A stretch of DNA of 64,000 bases from Ianthella basta (Eukaryota > Porifera > Demospongiae > Verongiida > Ianthellidae). The notes below the pieces were generated by a model. The model saw only the letters and a list, made by a program, of their open reading frames with translations, did not search any database and was not told where the DNA came from. This document shows, one piece after another, positions 59,601 to 64,000 of this stretch (the first letter of the stretch is position 1; the number at the start of each line of letters is the position of its first letter). The translations under genes were made by a program, and so were the position numbers. Location: NCBI GenBank assembly GCA_964019415.1, contig OZ025890.1, positions 3,378,553-3,442,552 of the forward strand, given 5' to 3'.

Positions 59601-60304
59601 GAGGATGAGATGAAGTCATTGAAGAACCATTGTGGCCAGGAACATGGTAGCAAGCAGCTGAAGGTCACTTGGCTGGCATGTTATTTCAGAAGGCAATGGA
59701 AGAAAGTTGTGAAATTGCACTGAATTGGCAAGATAGCAATTCATCTTCAGCAAAGGCAGTGTGAGATGTTTTCCCTTCTACACAAATTATGTACAGGGCT
59801 GGGCTGGGCTGGGAAATTGGGCCTGAATGATGGCCTTCAATTCAGGAGGGTATATACATGTGGGCTTCTCTCCTTCAAAGAATCCCTGACCAACTTTACC
59901 ACCAACCTGCACCATATCGACAGATGAAATAAGCAAGCATTATGCATTTAGATTTAGCCTAATTGAATTTGTATCAATTTTAAATATCTCAAGGAAGGAG
60001 CCTAGCTCAAATTACCCATAGGATGCCGTAAAGTCGTTTGTACAGCATTGCCAGCCCCTTTCTTCCTGTTTCACCCGGATAAGCACTTGAAAGAAGGTGT
60101 AGCAATGCTTCAGGACAGTCATTCAATCTAAAACATATGCAAGAGAGCTATTTTCTGGAGTGAACTAAGACTGCAGGGACAGAAGTCTTACCTGCTCTCA
60201 GCAAACTTTGCACGAAAGGCAGCCACAGGCATCTCCATCACCGTATCACCCATCGCGTCACTTTCACACGTACACTGCTCACTCAGCAACACCTTCCTCA
60301 TCAT
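32940..60304 (-). CDS. ASH2L: ASH2-type SPRY protein gene (nine exons, 3' end not found)
   Basis: Exons in transcription order: 60304-60192, 60127-60016, 59906-59795, 58555-58466, 58080-57988, 48869-48708, 42243-42152, 39566-39537, 33008-32940. All have AG/GT borders and all phases agree across eight junctions. The last five encode [65 protein letters not shown] and [20 protein letters not shown]. That is the ASH2L SPRY domain in order (human has [19 protein letters not shown]). ASH2L is a core nuclear subunit of the SET1/MLL complexes that methylate histone H3 lysine 4. The first four exons show no PHD or winged-helix motif and are less sure. The final exon (NFGP region) lies beyond or was missed. 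Introns of up to 9 kb are filled with transposons. Confidence 0.85.
33045..33215. repeat. Copy of the 62.8-kb foldback MITE
   Basis: Carries GTAAGGATGTAGGGATGGCATA, GGACAGAA.CAA, TAGTCCTACATCCTTGAAT and GATGGTTAA.GCTCCACTGT, as at 62820-62975. It lacks the complete right arm. Diverged, so an older copy. Confidence 0.75.
33500..34389. mobile_element. TIR element carrying a RecQ-type exon
   Basis: Ends CCGTATATCGCAAA (33500) and, inward from the right, CCGTATATTGCAAA, flanked by TA (33498-33499 and 34390-34391). An inner inverted pair (33756-33815 with 34254-34320) has GGGTCAGGTTAAGTCTAA in both arms. The 890-bp unit has no transposase. Between the inner arms lies a helicase exon, so it looks like a non-autonomous element that captured a gene piece. 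Confidence 0.7.
33895..34161 (+). pseudogene. RecQ-like helicase first exon, captured
   Basis: 89 codons from ATG to a clean donor (CAG|GTAAGTG). The protein has a Q-motif-like [14 protein letters not shown] start, Walker [15 protein letters not shown] (33000-scale position 34048-34090) and [10 protein letters not shown] (motif Ia region). This is the N-terminal part of superfamily 2 RecQ-type DNA helicases. The rest of the helicase is not found downstream. It may be transcribed in the element but cannot be a helicase alone. An intact gene with later exons outside is excluded only if none lies within the intron or beyond. Confidence 0.75.
34490..34735 (-). mobile_element. tRNA-derived SINE, minus copy
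   Basis: The tRNA-like head (34656-34731, minus strand) shows TAGCTCAGTGGCTAGAGC (A box) and GGGTTCGATTCC (B box). The anticodon-type loop is ATCTAAA, which would read CTA. The body continues to GCCTAGCTGTGTTTAC near 34500. It faces a second copy head to head. Confidence 0.85.
34765..35020 (+). mobile_element. tRNA-derived SINE, plus copy
   Basis: Head 34766-34842 with GTAGCTCAGTGGCTAGAGC and GGGTACAATTCC (diverged B box). Body shared with the minus copy: TTTCCAGCCCTA, GACAGTAATGACGCCGG, GGCCTAGCTGTGTTTACGC. Only about 30 bp separate the two heads, so the pair is a 500-bp palindrome. Confidence 0.85.
35021..36020. other. No gene recognised
   Basis: An intron stretch of the host gene. A frame near 35229-35639 is open but shows no domain, and I could not identify it. 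No repeats were recognised. Confidence 0.4.
36021..37902. mobile_element. Foldback element with long inverted arms
   Basis: Left arm 36021-36500 and right arm 36848-37902 (minus the nested insert) are inverted copies. The outer blocks contain CATTTCCGGAAATGACGATT and the GTTGGTGTGTATTTGAAG words, the inner ones GGACAAAGTGAGAAGC and ACCAAATACCAGCGCAC. The middle (36500-36848) shows no transposase. The element is non-autonomous and was later hit by another element in its right arm. Confidence 0.8.
37276..37831. mobile_element. TA-flanked MITE nested in the foldback right arm
   Basis: Ends CCGTATTGTCTCTAACG (37276) and, read inward from the right, CCATATTGTCCCTAAC, flanked by TA at 37274-37275 and 37832-37833. 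Removal restores the arm (CTTCAAATACACACC), which matches the intact left arm. Inside is a 40-bp inverted repeat (ATTAGGTGAGCGCGACTTCA and its partner near 37600). No transposase. Confidence 0.85.
37903..38335 (+). repeat. R1 copy, partial
   Basis: Shares TTGTATGGCTTCGTGT, the GATGTATTGAAGATAGAGAA block, AAGGACTTTCAAACC.GCTTCC and TTCAATCATGGC with 44920-45300. Confidence 0.75.
38336..38969. other. No gene recognised
   Basis: Intron DNA of the host gene. Short open frames show no domains. Confidence 0.4.
38970..39053 (+). repeat. (TG)n microsatellite
   Basis: TG dinucleotide run of about 84 bp in an intron of the ASH2-type gene. Confidence 0.98.
39537..39566 (-). CDS. ASH2L: ASH2L 30-base micro-exon: [10 protein letters not shown]
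   Basis: Ten codons between acceptor ...TTCAG and donor GTAAGT, phase 0 on both sides. It matches IIFYKNGVNQ of the human protein and joins exactly to the next exon (GVAF...). Confidence 0.9.
39760..40330 (-). repeat. R1 copy, diverged
   Basis: Carries ACACACTTCATAG.AATGAA, GCACACAGATA.GCAA and TTTAAGCTTT.AACG..ACAGA, in the order seen at 50680-50890. The CA tract is broken into short pieces (39880-40000). Confidence 0.65.
40610..40876. mobile_element. Penelope-like foldback with decayed hammerhead
   Basis: Arms 40610-40674 and 40811-40876 are inverted copies (both carry the GAGCAACACGTAGCAGAGA block). Left of the arm is GGTAGAGGCTCAT, the inverted form of the ATGAGCCTCTAC end seen in the other Penelope-like fragments. 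A hammerhead-like core starts the right arm at 40787. Between the arms lies an AT-rich repeat of GATAATTAAT (40670-40740). Confidence 0.65.
40780..40820 (+). ncRNA. Decayed hammerhead ribozyme
   Basis: CTGATGA (40787-40793), AGGCC, TTC, GTGGTT, GAAGCGTATT. Compared with the intact motif at 55717, the changes in stem II and in GAAAC/GTC fit decay, mostly C to T and A to G. Probably inactive. Confidence 0.5.
41440..41935 (+). repeat. Dispersed repeat R2, copy 1
   Basis: Shares CTCCTTCAATT.TGG..ACAAACTCCTCCTT-type blocks, GCCGCCATATCTA and GAATGCTCCCAATTAAAT with 51405-51894. No coding features. Confidence 0.75.
42152..42243 (-). CDS. ASH2L: ASH2L exon: [18 protein letters not shown]...DAEH
   Basis: 92 bases, phase 1 to phase 0. 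Acceptor TTGCTGCAG, donor GTGAGG. It matches the human [20 protein letters not shown] segment of the SPRY domain. Confidence 0.9.
42375..42510. repeat. Dispersed repeat R3, copy 1
   Basis: CTGTCTATGTA.GGATGGT.GTGGTTGTT, GTATGCTGTAATACAAA and AAAAGT.GCGCTA are shared with 61930-62075 and, in part, 63090-63160. Confidence 0.75.
42530..43230 (-). pseudogene. Penelope-like RT N-terminal relic
   Basis: Minus strand, several frames: [20 protein letters not shown] (from 43070), [31 protein letters not shown] (42870-42830), and [21 protein letters not shown] (about 42640-42580, cited by [13 protein letters not shown]). The order LS..E..LLSKG, FKKP.GW.PPK and DYIKEA..QL is that of Penelope-like RT N-termini. 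The RT core is missing. Assignment rests on motif order only. Confidence 0.6.
43340..44254. other. No gene recognised
   Basis: Intron DNA. Open frames near 43670-43936 carry no domain I recognise. Confidence 0.4.
44257..44823. mobile_element. pogo/Tigger-like MITE
   Basis: Ends CAGTGGAACCTCACCTTGCG and, inward from the right, CAGTGGAACCCCTATAATGC, with TA at 44255-44256 and 44824-44825. Several GCGGACACCCC words repeat inside. The CAGTGGAACC end is typical of pogo-type elements. It has no transposase and is 567 bp long. Confidence 0.85.
44884..45860 (+). repeat. Dispersed repeat R1, longest plus copy
   Basis: Begins GGGATGCCGCAGGCAGCCCC and runs through TTGTATGGCTTCGTGT, GAACAGGCAACCACACCACC, CCATAAATTCTGTAC and CTGCCTTCTGCCACAACAGA to GAAGTGTGTTCATAAG. 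The same order, inverted, is at 50690-51230 and 31760-32880. A small piece is at 57800-57885. No gene. Confidence 0.8.
45861..46299. other. No gene recognised
   Basis: Intron DNA without domain-bearing frames. It may be the internal part of the Penelope-like copy that ends at 46662. Confidence 0.35.
46300..46662 (+). mobile_element. Penelope-like 3' end with hammerhead
   Basis: Contains a hammerhead-like core (46547-46576), then CTTGCTCAAGAA and ends GCATGAGCCTCTAC. The same words, in the same order, occur on the minus strand of 4072-4511. It is a pseudo-LTR fragment; no RT is attached. Confidence 0.6.
46540..46585 (+). ncRNA. Hammerhead-like motif, partly decayed
   Basis: CTGATGA (46547-46553), AACC, CTCGA, GGTC, AAAACGTC. 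Stem II is weak and GAAA has become AAAA, so activity is doubtful. Confidence 0.5.
46663..48707. other. No gene recognised
   Basis: Intron DNA. CACCTAAAGAAGGCCAATTAGCC at 46880 may be a further hammerhead remnant. Other short frames lack domains. Confidence 0.4.
48708..48869 (-). CDS. ASH2L: ASH2L exon: [21 protein letters not shown]...
   Basis: 162 bases, phase 1 to phase 1, acceptor CCAACTTAG, donor GTAAGA. It contains [25 protein letters not shown] and [11 protein letters not shown], the most diagnostic part of the ASH2L SPRY domain. Confidence 0.95.
48870..50149. other. No gene recognised
   Basis: Intron DNA. TTTTGAGCCTAG.AAACAGA (49177-49205) is shared with 61915-61945. A 13-bp inverted repeat TATCTTCTTGTGG lies at 49919-49955. 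Confidence 0.4.
50150..51250 (-). repeat. Dispersed repeat R1, longest minus copy
   Basis: Inverted relative to 44884-45860 and colinear with 32080-32880. It includes (CA)n at 50578-50651, GACATGGATGGAGGGCACAC, GGTTCTGTTGTGGCAGAAAG, GACCAGAGGTGGTGTGGTTG and AATTCCCTATCTCCAATAC. Confidence 0.8.
51405..51894 (+). repeat. Dispersed repeat R2, copy 2
   Basis: Colinear with 41440-41935 up to GGGAACCCACCCGAAGGATG and the CATTC word, where the Harbinger element begins. Confidence 0.75.
52119..53042 (+). pseudogene. Harbinger Myb/SANT protein with one internal stop
   Basis: ATG at 52119, [20 protein letters not shown], then a Myb/MADF-like region ([25 protein letters not shown]), an acidic patch ([10 protein letters not shown]) and a Gln-rich coiled tail. 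TGA at 52896-52898 is followed in frame by [12 protein letters not shown] to FEKKD and TGA (53040). Apart from that stop the gene is open for 307 codons. It would bind element ends and bring the transposase to the nucleus, as known for this family. Confidence 0.8.
53307..54337 (-). pseudogene. Harbinger transposase with one frameshift
   Basis: ATG at 54337 ([18 protein letters not shown]), a helix-turn-helix ([16 protein letters not shown]), then the catalytic domain: DGTFMPI (first D), [23 protein letters not shown] (second D), [15 protein letters not shown] (E), and HNICERH. A frame change near 53985, at the GVPY..GALDGTF junction, splits it. Otherwise the 340-codon protein is complete to the stop at 53307. 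DDE_Tnp_4 family, cut-and-paste transposase. Confidence 0.9.
54740..55189. other. No gene recognised
   Basis: 54740-54790 is the dispersed fragment also found at 30312. The rest leads into the Penelope-like fragment and may be its decayed RT part. Confidence 0.35.
55190..55563 (+). pseudogene. Penelope-like GIY-YIG endonuclease domain
   Basis: Open frame [22 protein letters not shown], cited by its core [20 protein letters not shown] (55246-55305), then [26 protein letters not shown] and [10 protein letters not shown]. The VY-x8-YIGET pattern with C-x2-C inside is the GIY-YIG endonuclease of Penelope-like elements, and the arginine and glutamate positions (KRSMKQR, RRTLEAI) fit. The RT upstream is missing. 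A hammerhead lies 150 bp downstream, as in other Penelope-like 3' ends. Confidence 0.85.
55706..55752 (+). ncRNA. Type I hammerhead ribozyme (Penelope-like)
   Basis: CTGATGA (55717-55723), stem II GGCC (55725-55728) with GGCC (55734-55737), GAAA (55738-55741), C, GTC (55743-55745). Stem III is the minimal ACGT type; stem I pairs ATCAG with CTGAA over four pairs, then loops. All core bases are intact. Confidence 0.8.
55760..57987. other. No gene recognised
   Basis: Intron of the host gene. 56645-56710 has a direct repeat of ACATTTGGTGGTAATACAA. 57800-57885 is an R1 fragment. A possible exon-like block at 57387-57480 was not accepted. Confidence 0.4.
57988..58080 (-). CDS. ASH2L: ASH2L exon: [20 protein letters not shown]...
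   Basis: 93 bases, phase 1 to phase 1, acceptor TCTGCTTAG, donor [25 protein letters not shown] and RVGWAQASG match GAWYFEITVDEMPPDTAAR and LGWSQPLGN of human ASH2L. Confidence 0.92.
58466..58555 (-). CDS. Candidate upstream exon of the ASH2-type gene
   Basis: 90 bases, phase 1 to phase 1, donor GTAATT, acceptor ATGGGCAG. It encodes [16 protein letters not shown] and [17 protein letters not shown] could stand for APQLKIS of ASH2L, but the rest is not similar. Phase agreement on both sides is the main support. Confidence 0.5.
58834..59790 (+). pseudogene. Mutator-like transposase-related protein, copy 2
   Basis: From 58834: [31 protein letters not shown] and [15 protein letters not shown] (zinc-ribbon-like), a frame change near 59225, [34 protein letters not shown] with a stop in place of W, LTQGHFI, GHLCMRG, and after further breaks [14 protein letters not shown] and [12 protein letters not shown] (59665-59755). 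It lies in an intron of the ASH2-type gene, opposite strand. Compared with 25283-26057 it keeps the middle but lacks the C-terminal Cys/His part. Not functional. Confidence 0.65.
59795..59906 (-). CDS. Candidate upstream exon
   Basis: 112 bases, phase 0 to phase 1, acceptor ATGGTGCAG, donor GTACAT. It encodes [16 protein letters not shown] and [16 protein letters not shown]. No domain recognised. It directly abuts the Mutator-like copy, so its donor is less sure. Confidence 0.45.
60016..60127 (-). CDS. Candidate upstream exon
   Basis: 112 bases, phase 2 to phase 0, acceptor GTTTTAG, donor GTAATT. It encodes [18 protein letters not shown] and [17 protein letters not shown]. Leucine-rich and helical by look; no family recognised. 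Confidence 0.55.
60192..60304 (-). CDS. Candidate first coding exon
   Basis: ATG at 60304 (or 60301) after an upstream in-frame stop: [20 protein letters not shown] and [16 protein letters not shown], donor GTAAGA, phase 2. It joins in frame to 60127-60016. It is the likely start of the gene if no further 5' exon exists. Confidence 0.5.
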
Positions 60305-61919
60305 AACATATTATCGTGAGCACAATATATTAAATGCCAGCCAAATCCTTTTTCTTTAACTGGAAAAATATTGAACGTTTTCAGATAATAGCTACACAGG
60401 TTAACAGAAGTCTTACAACTATACACCTGGACAGAAAATGGAATCAAACAAAACAGGTCACTTGAGCTCCTACTACCACCTTAAATCCTGCTTAATACAA
60501 ATAATTAAAAGGTAAACTACACAAATACACTTGCGGTATTACCCAATATGTCATTGCATCAAAGTTACTGTACATCATTTCCCATCAGGGACATTCATTA
60601 TTCCCACTTTCACCATGGCAATTACAACCATAGACAAAGCACAAAACTACACTGCAGCTGGTTCACTAAATGACCCTTCATTAAGGCCATGTTCACACTT
60701 AGGTAAGCTGCTAGAACCCATGTTTCATTCTATTCCAGTGGTTGATAACATAAAACGAATCTAGAATAACTTAGTTATCACCCCGTGATACCTTAGTTTT
60801 CACCAGATCAATTTGTTGCAGCTGGCCACTGCACAGAGGCTGAGCTAGGTAGAAAAAAGGCAAATCACTAGAAACTGTATTATTGTACTTCCCTTGTGTT
60901 GAACAAATATTTCATGTGTTCCTTTTGATATGAGATGCCTATCGTGAGCAATCCTATGTAAAAGCTTGTGCTGCAAAAGAGGAATCTAGTTATTGCAATA
61001 TAACTCTCCAATGGATGGCTGCAAGCGACCAGGAAAGGAATAGGATGGCAGTTGTTTGCGTTTCAGCACTGCAGAAAAGGTGACCAGTTTTGCACGCCCT
61101 CCCCATGCTTCCTGCTATATTTGTTGTACATGAGGAAGTTCCCCTCTTCTCTGCCATCTACCGCCTCAGCGACATTGGGGTATAAGGCGTAGACTCAATT
61201 TCAGAGTCAGCTTTAGCAGTTCAAATGGTGTGCAATGTGTGCAGATACCTGCAAGCTTGAACGAGAAAGAGAGGGCTGCCTACCATACAGAATATTACAG
61301 CGTGTATGTGCATAAACTTGCCACATGTTATGTGCTTCCTGGCAAGTCGTAATACATGGCAAACCTACTCTGGCACTTTGGTGTATATTCATTTTGGACA
61401 CACTCACTGTCAGGTCTCAAGTCTCCAAAATAAGTATTCTGAGTTAAACAAGTATTTCGAGTTAAAAAACTTGTGGGGTGCCAGGGCACCCCTGAACTCG
61501 AACTGCTTGCTAGCAATTTCCCCATGTATGTTCAGTAAATCATATAGTTGGGGGTAAGTTTCAAGTCTCCAAAGCAGCCAGTCATGGAGTGAAATCACCC
61601 CTACCAAACTGTCAAATGTTTGCTAACTGCTTTTTGATCTATATGACGTTCTAAACGGGAAAGTAATTGTTACTTTGTGCCTGGAGGAGGAGTGTGCTGG
61701 CTGAAAGGCTACCCTATGATGACCCTATGAGCAAACCATGGCTATATATGCCATGATTCGCTGGTCTGCCTATATTGGCCAACAGGTCATTAGACTTCTG
61801 TTGTATTTAGGGCTGTACCTCGCAGAACAGTTAACTAAGCTTCCTACTACAATACTATTACTTAAACATGTTCTGGAAACACGTTACGCTCTTTGGATAC
61901 ATGGCAAAATGTGAAGAAA
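60305..61919. other. No gene recognised
   Basis: Upstream region of the minus-strand gene. 61440-61510 is a dispersed fragment also at 31625-31700. No promoter motif was identified with confidence. Confidence 0.4.
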
Positions 61920-62075
61920 GATGATTTTGAGCCTAGCAAACAGAGAGCATTGAGCGTGCTGTCTATGTAGGGATGGTAGTGGTTGTTTTGTATGCTGTAA
62001 TACAAACGAAAAGTCGCGCTACTCCTGAATAGGGCCGAAAATCGGCAAACGAAGCTTACCACGAGGAAGCAGGGA
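61920..62075. repeat. Dispersed repeat R3, copy 2
   Basis: Colinear with 42375-42510 (CTGTCTATGTAGGGATGG, GCTGTAATACAAACGAAAAG). A piece also occurs at 63090-63160, next to the foldback MITE. Confidence 0.75.
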
Positions 62076-62804
62076 CTGAATAGTGCACATAGCTAACCTT
62101 ACTTTCCAGCAAAGGTGCGCCTACACGTAGATTCTCATTCCCTCGACATTTCTCACGTTTCGTCTTCTTCTTCTTCTTCTTCTTCGACAGCCGTAGTGCA
62201 CAAACCAGAGGGACCAGGAAAATACTTCTCGCACCATATTGCACCATTTTTGGCTGGCTACATTCCTTTGTAGGTTAGAAGTTGGCGCGAGTTAGTGTGG
62301 AAGACAGCGCTTGCCTGACTCCTGCTGTGTTGGTGCTTGGCCAAGCGGGGCGGATGCCATTTTCAAATTCTGTAATCACTATACGTATGTGTGTTTCTCT
62401 ATGCAAGTATTGTTTAATTTATTCTTGTCTAACTGTTTAATCGTGCTTGTAATCTTTACTCTTAACTAGACGGTCACCTTTGTATCAGCTGCTTTCATGC
62501 AATCTGTTTGGTGTAACTCTCTTACAAATAATAATGATGATTATGATGATGATAAATTACGTAATTAAAACGGATGAAACCGGCGTGACTGGTGCCATTG
62601 CTATCAGCTGCATACAGCCATCAGGAGGCTCCTTCTTCCGTAGTTTTGCACCACTGTGGAATTCTTAGCCTTGCTCTATGACTTAGCGTGGCATTGGCTT
62701 GTGGAATGAATTACTTACAATGTCAATACAATTTCTCAAATGCAAATTGCAGCTAATTCTATCAGGAGCTATACAAGAAAGTTAAATAGCTACTAGAAAT
62801 AATA

Positions 62805-63055
62805 ATAATTTTCTACAAAACTTGTAAGGATGTAGGGATGGCATAAAAAGGACAGAAACAAGTAAAGGCTGTTACACAGTGGAGCATTAATCGGGGTCCC
62901 TACATGCAAGAATGTTGCGCCTTATAGTCCTACATCCTTGAATGTAGGGACGATGGTTAATGCTCCACTGTGTAACAGCCTTTACTTGTTTCTGTCCTTT
63001 TCATGCCATCCCTACATCCTTACTATTTTGTAGAAAATTTTTATTATTTCTAGTT
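62805..63055. mobile_element. Foldback MITE
   Basis: Arms 62805-62900 and 62950-63055 are inverted: AAGGATGTAGGGATGGCATA at left and TGCCATCCCTACATCCTTAC at right, and the block GGCTGTTACACAGTGGAGCA with its partner. About 250 bp in all. A partial copy is at 33045-33215. No ORF. Confidence 0.9.
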
Positions 63056-63160
63056 TCTGCACTTTTTATAGAGCATGAGCTAGAAGGCATATCAGACAGC
63101 ATGGTAGTACTGTCTATGTAGGGATGGCAGTGGTTGTTTGTATGCTGTAATAACATGGCA

Positions 63161-63599
63161 TAACTGTGTTCGATGTTCTGCACAATCTTCATCTAATTTA
63201 AGGAATGGGTATTAGTCAGCGCTGGTAGTAATTTGATGTAGCCATAGTCCTTTGGATATACAAAAACTGTACAAAATAGCGTAAAAATTCCTTTACAGTT
63301 ACCAGCAGATACCCAAAAACGGCCGCTGTGACAGGGACAGAGTCAGCGCTGCGATTGTTGTGATTGATCGCTGACTCCTGAGACTCCCAAGATTGGCCTG
63401 ATAGAAGAAGAGAGAATCCGAGTTGACAAAGGTCGAGGAGAATGAGCATGAACATAAGCGAGTCTCCCTTCGGCAGGAGCAGTGTGTCACAGGCTCCGTG
63501 TTCTGTCTGTCTGTGACAGGTGCCTCTTCGCAGGGATGGAATGATTCACGTGCACGGACCAGTTAGCTGGTCGACGCTGTGCAGGCTCCAGTAACTCAC
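63161..63599. other. No gene recognised
   Basis: Open frames on the minus strand around 63216-63490 have no domain. A TCTGTCTGTCTGTGACAG microrepeat lies at 63501. Confidence 0.4.
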
Positions 63600-63611
63600 C
63601 CAGTACCACAA

Positions 63612-64000
63612 AACTGGAAGCACAGGCTACCCAAGTGCTAGAGTTAACAGATCACATCCCCTCTACCTTGAGCATTCAGACATCACCACCCGATGCCAAC
63701 TTCTCCCTACTACCCATGTAGGGATCTTGAAGAGGCACCCACGCGGCTTGCGTGATCCAGCTGCTAGGAAGTTGGCCTCCATTTTTGACGAGGTAACAAA
63801 AATCAACACTGCTTACTCTTGGCCGCATCTCCTACACTTCTCCAGACACTGCCTTCGATCACCCACGAGAGGAGGCGTTCACTGGAACCTAGCCAAGCAC
63901 GTCAATCAGCAGTTGGCCGAAGAATTGGGTCCATCACCTCCAGTTGACCAGCCTATTTCTGAATGCCCTGCCGAAGGGCACTGCACTCCTCGAGAGCCTC
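63612..64000 (+). pseudogene. RLE-type RT element, 5' part, cut by window edge
   Basis: The frame HPLYLEHSDITTRC leads to VGILKRHPRGLRDPAARKLA (63728-63787), SIFDEV, WPHLLHFSRHCLRSPTRGGV and LAKHVNQQLAEE, open to the end. It aligns with LKRIPKASRLPAGRKLASIL of the element at 3110-3170, so it is the N-terminal domain of the same RT type. The RT part is beyond the window. Marked pseudogene because the upstream frame is closed; it may be intact further on. Confidence 0.7.

Noticed and set aside
63216-63490. Overlapping minus-strand frames of 63-79 codons
   Set aside because: No domain; the region is next to repeats and a TCTG microrepeat.

Overview
This is animal genomic DNA, very probably from a sponge or a similar early-branching marine invertebrate. 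The signs are introns with GT..AG borders, one widely split host gene (an ASH2-type SPRY protein), long CA/TG tracts, and dense, mostly broken transposable elements of metazoan type: CR1-like LINE with a 2A motif, Penelope-like elements with hammerhead ribozymes, an RLE-type reverse transcriptase, Tc1/mariner, PIF/Harbinger, hAT, pogo-like MITEs, and a Mutator-like family. The taxon call is inference. No prokaryotic features are seen.

Layout. 1-380: end of a PIF/Harbinger-like element. 816-11372: a 77-bp satellite that changes orientation at about 6340, with a 4.6-kb RLE-type retroelement inserted into it. That retroelement itself holds two further insertions (1708-2465 and 4072-4511). 11.4-13.5 kb: a gag-protease relic of an LTR element. 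13.75-16.58 kb: a CR1-like LINE on the minus strand, split by a 545-bp retroinsert. 16.6-19.8 kb and 20164-23613: two different Tc1/mariner-type elements, each with a convergent BEN-domain gene. The second interrupts an RT gene with a clean TA duplication. 24.7-26.06 kb: a deletion derivative of the first Tc1/BEN element and a deleted Mutator-like copy. 27.8-29.94 kb: a hAT relic and LINE RT relics.

32.9-60.3 kb: the minus-strand host gene. Five exons encode an unmistakable ASH2L-type SPRY domain and four more upstream exons join in phase. The introns are packed with a RecQ-exon-bearing TIR element, a head-to-head tRNA-SINE pair, nested foldback elements, Penelope-like relics, a pogo-like MITE, a nearly intact two-gene Harbinger element (51895-54716) and a second Mutator-like copy. 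At 63.6-64.0 kb the 5' part of another RLE-type RT element runs off the window.

The strongest candidate for something undescribed is the repeated pairing, in two unrelated-looking copies, of a Tc1/mariner DD34E transposase gene with a tail-to-tail BEN-domain gene inside one transposable unit. Next come a palindromic, partly tandem hammerhead-ribozyme retroinsert with a 12-bp target duplication, and an RLE-type RT element that carries an inverted copy of its own 3' end upstream of its ORF. No elements were searched against databases; family names rest on visible motifs.
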